NCBI GenBank assembly: GCA_023898685.1
Contig: CP060234.1
Location: 1,612,001 to 1,676,000, forward strand
Length of the DNA: 64,000 nt
Direction of reading: 5' to 3'
Source: Phycisphaeraceae bacterium
GTDB taxonomy: Bacteria > Planctomycetota > Phycisphaerae > Phycisphaerales > UBA1924
The translations under genes were made by a program, and so were the position numbers. Position 1 is the stretch's first letter. Every line of letters begins with the position of its first letter. The notes under the pieces were generated by a model that was not told the origin of the DNA, made no database searches, and saw only the letters and a program-made list of their open reading frames with translations. Below are positions 62,782-64,000 of this stretch, piece after piece.

Positions 62782-64000
62782 ATGGCCGACCTGAAGTCGA
62801 TGAAGGGCTTGAGCGAGCAGGACCGCAAGATGATCGAACAGGCCGAGGCTTTGCTCGGCGCCGACGCCGAGGAGATGGGCGTCGTCCGCAACTACTTCGG
62901 CGGGAGCATCCGCTCGGACCTGCTGCTGCCCTACCCCGACAACGTCGTGGTGCCGGCGGAGGAGATCGCGGCGTGCGACCGGCTGGTGGCCGAACTGGAG
63001 GACTACCTCAAGAACGAGCACCCGTCGATCGAGATCGACCAGGAGCAGTACATCCCCGAGTGGGTGATCGAGCGCCTGTTCAAGATGGGCGTGTTCGGGA
63101 TGACGATCTCGAAGGAGTACGGCGGGCTGGGGATGAGCATCACCAGCTACAACCGCGTGCTCGAGAAGATCGGCGAGTATTGCGGTTCGACGGCGGTGGT
63201 CGTCAGCGCCCACCAGTCGATCGGGTGCAAGGCGGTGATGCTGTTCGGCACCGACGAGCAGAAGCAGCGCTGGCTGCCCCACCTCGCGAGCGACTGGCTC
63301 AGCGCGTTCTGCCTGAGCGAGCCCAACGTGGGCTGCGACGCGGGCGGGCAGGAGACGACGATCGAGCTCAGCGAGGACGGCGAGCACTTCATCGTCAACG
63401 GCGAGAAGAAGTGGGCCACGAGCGGTGCGATCTCGGGCCTGTTCACGGTGATGGGTTTGCAGACCTTCCCCGACGGCAAGAAGCGTGTCACCGCGGTGGT
63501 GTGCACGTGCGACATGGCGGGCGTGGACATCTACAGCCCCAACCGCGCCAAGTGCGGCATCCGCGGCACGTGGCAGGCGAAGATCCGCTTCAACAACGTC
63601 AAGGTGCCCCGCGCCAACCTGCTGCACAAGGAGGGCAAGGGCCTCAACGTCGCGCTCACCTGCCTCAACTTCGGACGTTGCACGCTCTCGGCCGGGATGC
63701 TGGGCGGGGCGAAGCGGGCGATGGAGCAGGCGCTCAAGTGGAGCCGGACGCGCTACCAGTTCGGCCGCCCGCTGTGCGACTTCGAGCAGGTGCGTGAGCG
63801 GCTGGCGCGGATGAGCGCGTACACCTACGCGATGGACGCGGTGCTCTACATGACCACCGGGTTCCTCGATCGGCACGACGAGGACATCCGCATCGAGACG
63901 GCGATGTGCAAGGTGTTCTGCTCCGAGATGGGCTGGCGGAGCGTCAACGACGCGATGCAGGTCCTGGGCGGCGAGAGCTACATGACCGAGAACGAGGTCG
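62782..64000 (+). CDS. Acyl-CoA dehydrogenase (3' end outside window)
   Basis: At least 406 residues visible; the gene runs off the right edge. The N-terminal helical domain is followed by FGMTISKEYGGLGM, SAFCLSEPNVGCDAGG (FAD contact and middle beta domain), FIVNGEKKWATSGAISGLFT, and the C-terminal helix bundle with SRTRYQFGRPLCDFEQV and the MQVLGGESYMTE end. The GGES...E site is where the catalytic Glu region lies in several acyl-CoA dehydrogenases. Together with mvaB and the hydratases it suggests isovaleryl/short-chain acyl-CoA oxidation. ATG at 62782. Confidence 0.92.
   Translation, partial: MADLKSMKGLSEQDRKMIEQAEALLGADAEEMGVVRNYFGGSIRSDLLLPYPDNVVVPAEEIAACDRLVAELEDYLKNEHPSIEIDQEQYIPEWVIERLFKMGVFGMTISKEYGGLGMSITSYNRVLEKIGEYCGSTAVVVSAHQSIGCKAVMLFGTDEQKQRWLPHLASDWLSAFCLSEPNVGCDAGGQETTIELSEDGEHFIVNGEKKWATSGAISGLFTVMGLQTFPDGKKRVTAVVCTCDMAGVDIYSPNRAKCGIRGTWQAKIRFNNVKVPRANLLHKEGKGLNVALTCLNFGRCTLSAGMLGGAKRAMEQALKWSRTRYQFGRPLCDFEQVRERLARMSAYTYAMDAVLYMTTGFLDRHDEDIRIETAMCKVFCSEMGWRSVNDAMQVLGGESYMTENEV

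Overview
The window looks like chromosomal DNA from a member of the Planctomycetota, most likely class Phycisphaerae, order Phycisphaerales. This is inferred from the very high GC content, three exported proteins with the 'GC-type' dockerin-like C-terminus (paired LDLADI-type helices ending in Gly-Cys), zinc-ribbon membrane proteins of a kind common in that group, many small palindromic repeat families, and flagellar and chemotaxis genes. No rRNA, CRISPR array, prophage or complete insertion sequence is visible. One tRNA (Pro, CGG) is present.

Layout. 0-2.4 kb: 3' part of a four-repeat exported dockerin protein. 2.5-3.2 kb: rnpA-yidD. 3.3-8.6 kb: TetR regulator, cysteine desulfurase, glycosyltransferase and an exported protein. 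8.7-11.7 kb: DUF4190 protein, then a MlaF/MlaD-type lipid transport pair with no MlaE permease. 12-15.3 kb: PP2C phosphatase, DUF192 lipoprotein and gluQ on minus; pterin dehydratase on plus. 15.3-19.7 kb: PDZ/solenoid protein, a foldback repeat and a subtilase-dockerin protein. 19.9-23.3 kb: fliD-fliS. 23.6-25.0 kb: two membrane proteins. 25.2-28.1 kb: a visibly more AT-rich minus-strand cluster holding a MauE/DoxX-pseudopilin fusion, a cysteine-rich exported protein and a membrane-anchored exported protein; a 16-G tract lies just upstream. 28.2-34.8 kb: recG, a small HTH protein, polX, and an ECF sigma/anti-sigma pair. 35-37 kb: prkA. 37.5-40.5 kb: trmB, a methyltransferase and ribB. 40.7-42.7 kb: two DUF1579 proteins and a zinc-ribbon membrane protein. 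42.7-45.7 kb: cbs plus cystathionine gamma-lyase (reverse transsulfuration). 45.9-47.8 kb: cheV, then a RAYT transposase with its REP palindromes. 47.8-50.8 kb: surE, an inositol-phosphatase-like protein and a nucleotidyltransferase. 51-55.5 kb: tRNA-Pro, a beta-helix dockerin protein and a TMEM175-type channel, with partial tRNA-Pro copies between and after them. 55.6-58.6 kb: a VOC protein and 5-oxoprolinase genes, with PxpC and PxpA fused. 58.9-64 kb: HMG-CoA lyase, three enoyl-CoA hydratase-like proteins and an acyl-CoA dehydrogenase (a leucine/acyl-CoA degradation cluster running off the end).

The strongest unusual signals are the AT-rich MauE-pseudopilin/cysteine-rich operon, the RAYT with a REPIN-like partner, an in-frame palindromic repeat inside trmB whose sibling lies between genes at 61.4 kb, the tRNA-Pro fragment copies bounding an islet, the PxpC-PxpA fusion, and a RibB whose second domain has lost the GTP cyclohydrolase II zinc cysteines. 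Start codons were chosen by eye from homology, signal peptides and ribosome-binding sites; no database search was run.
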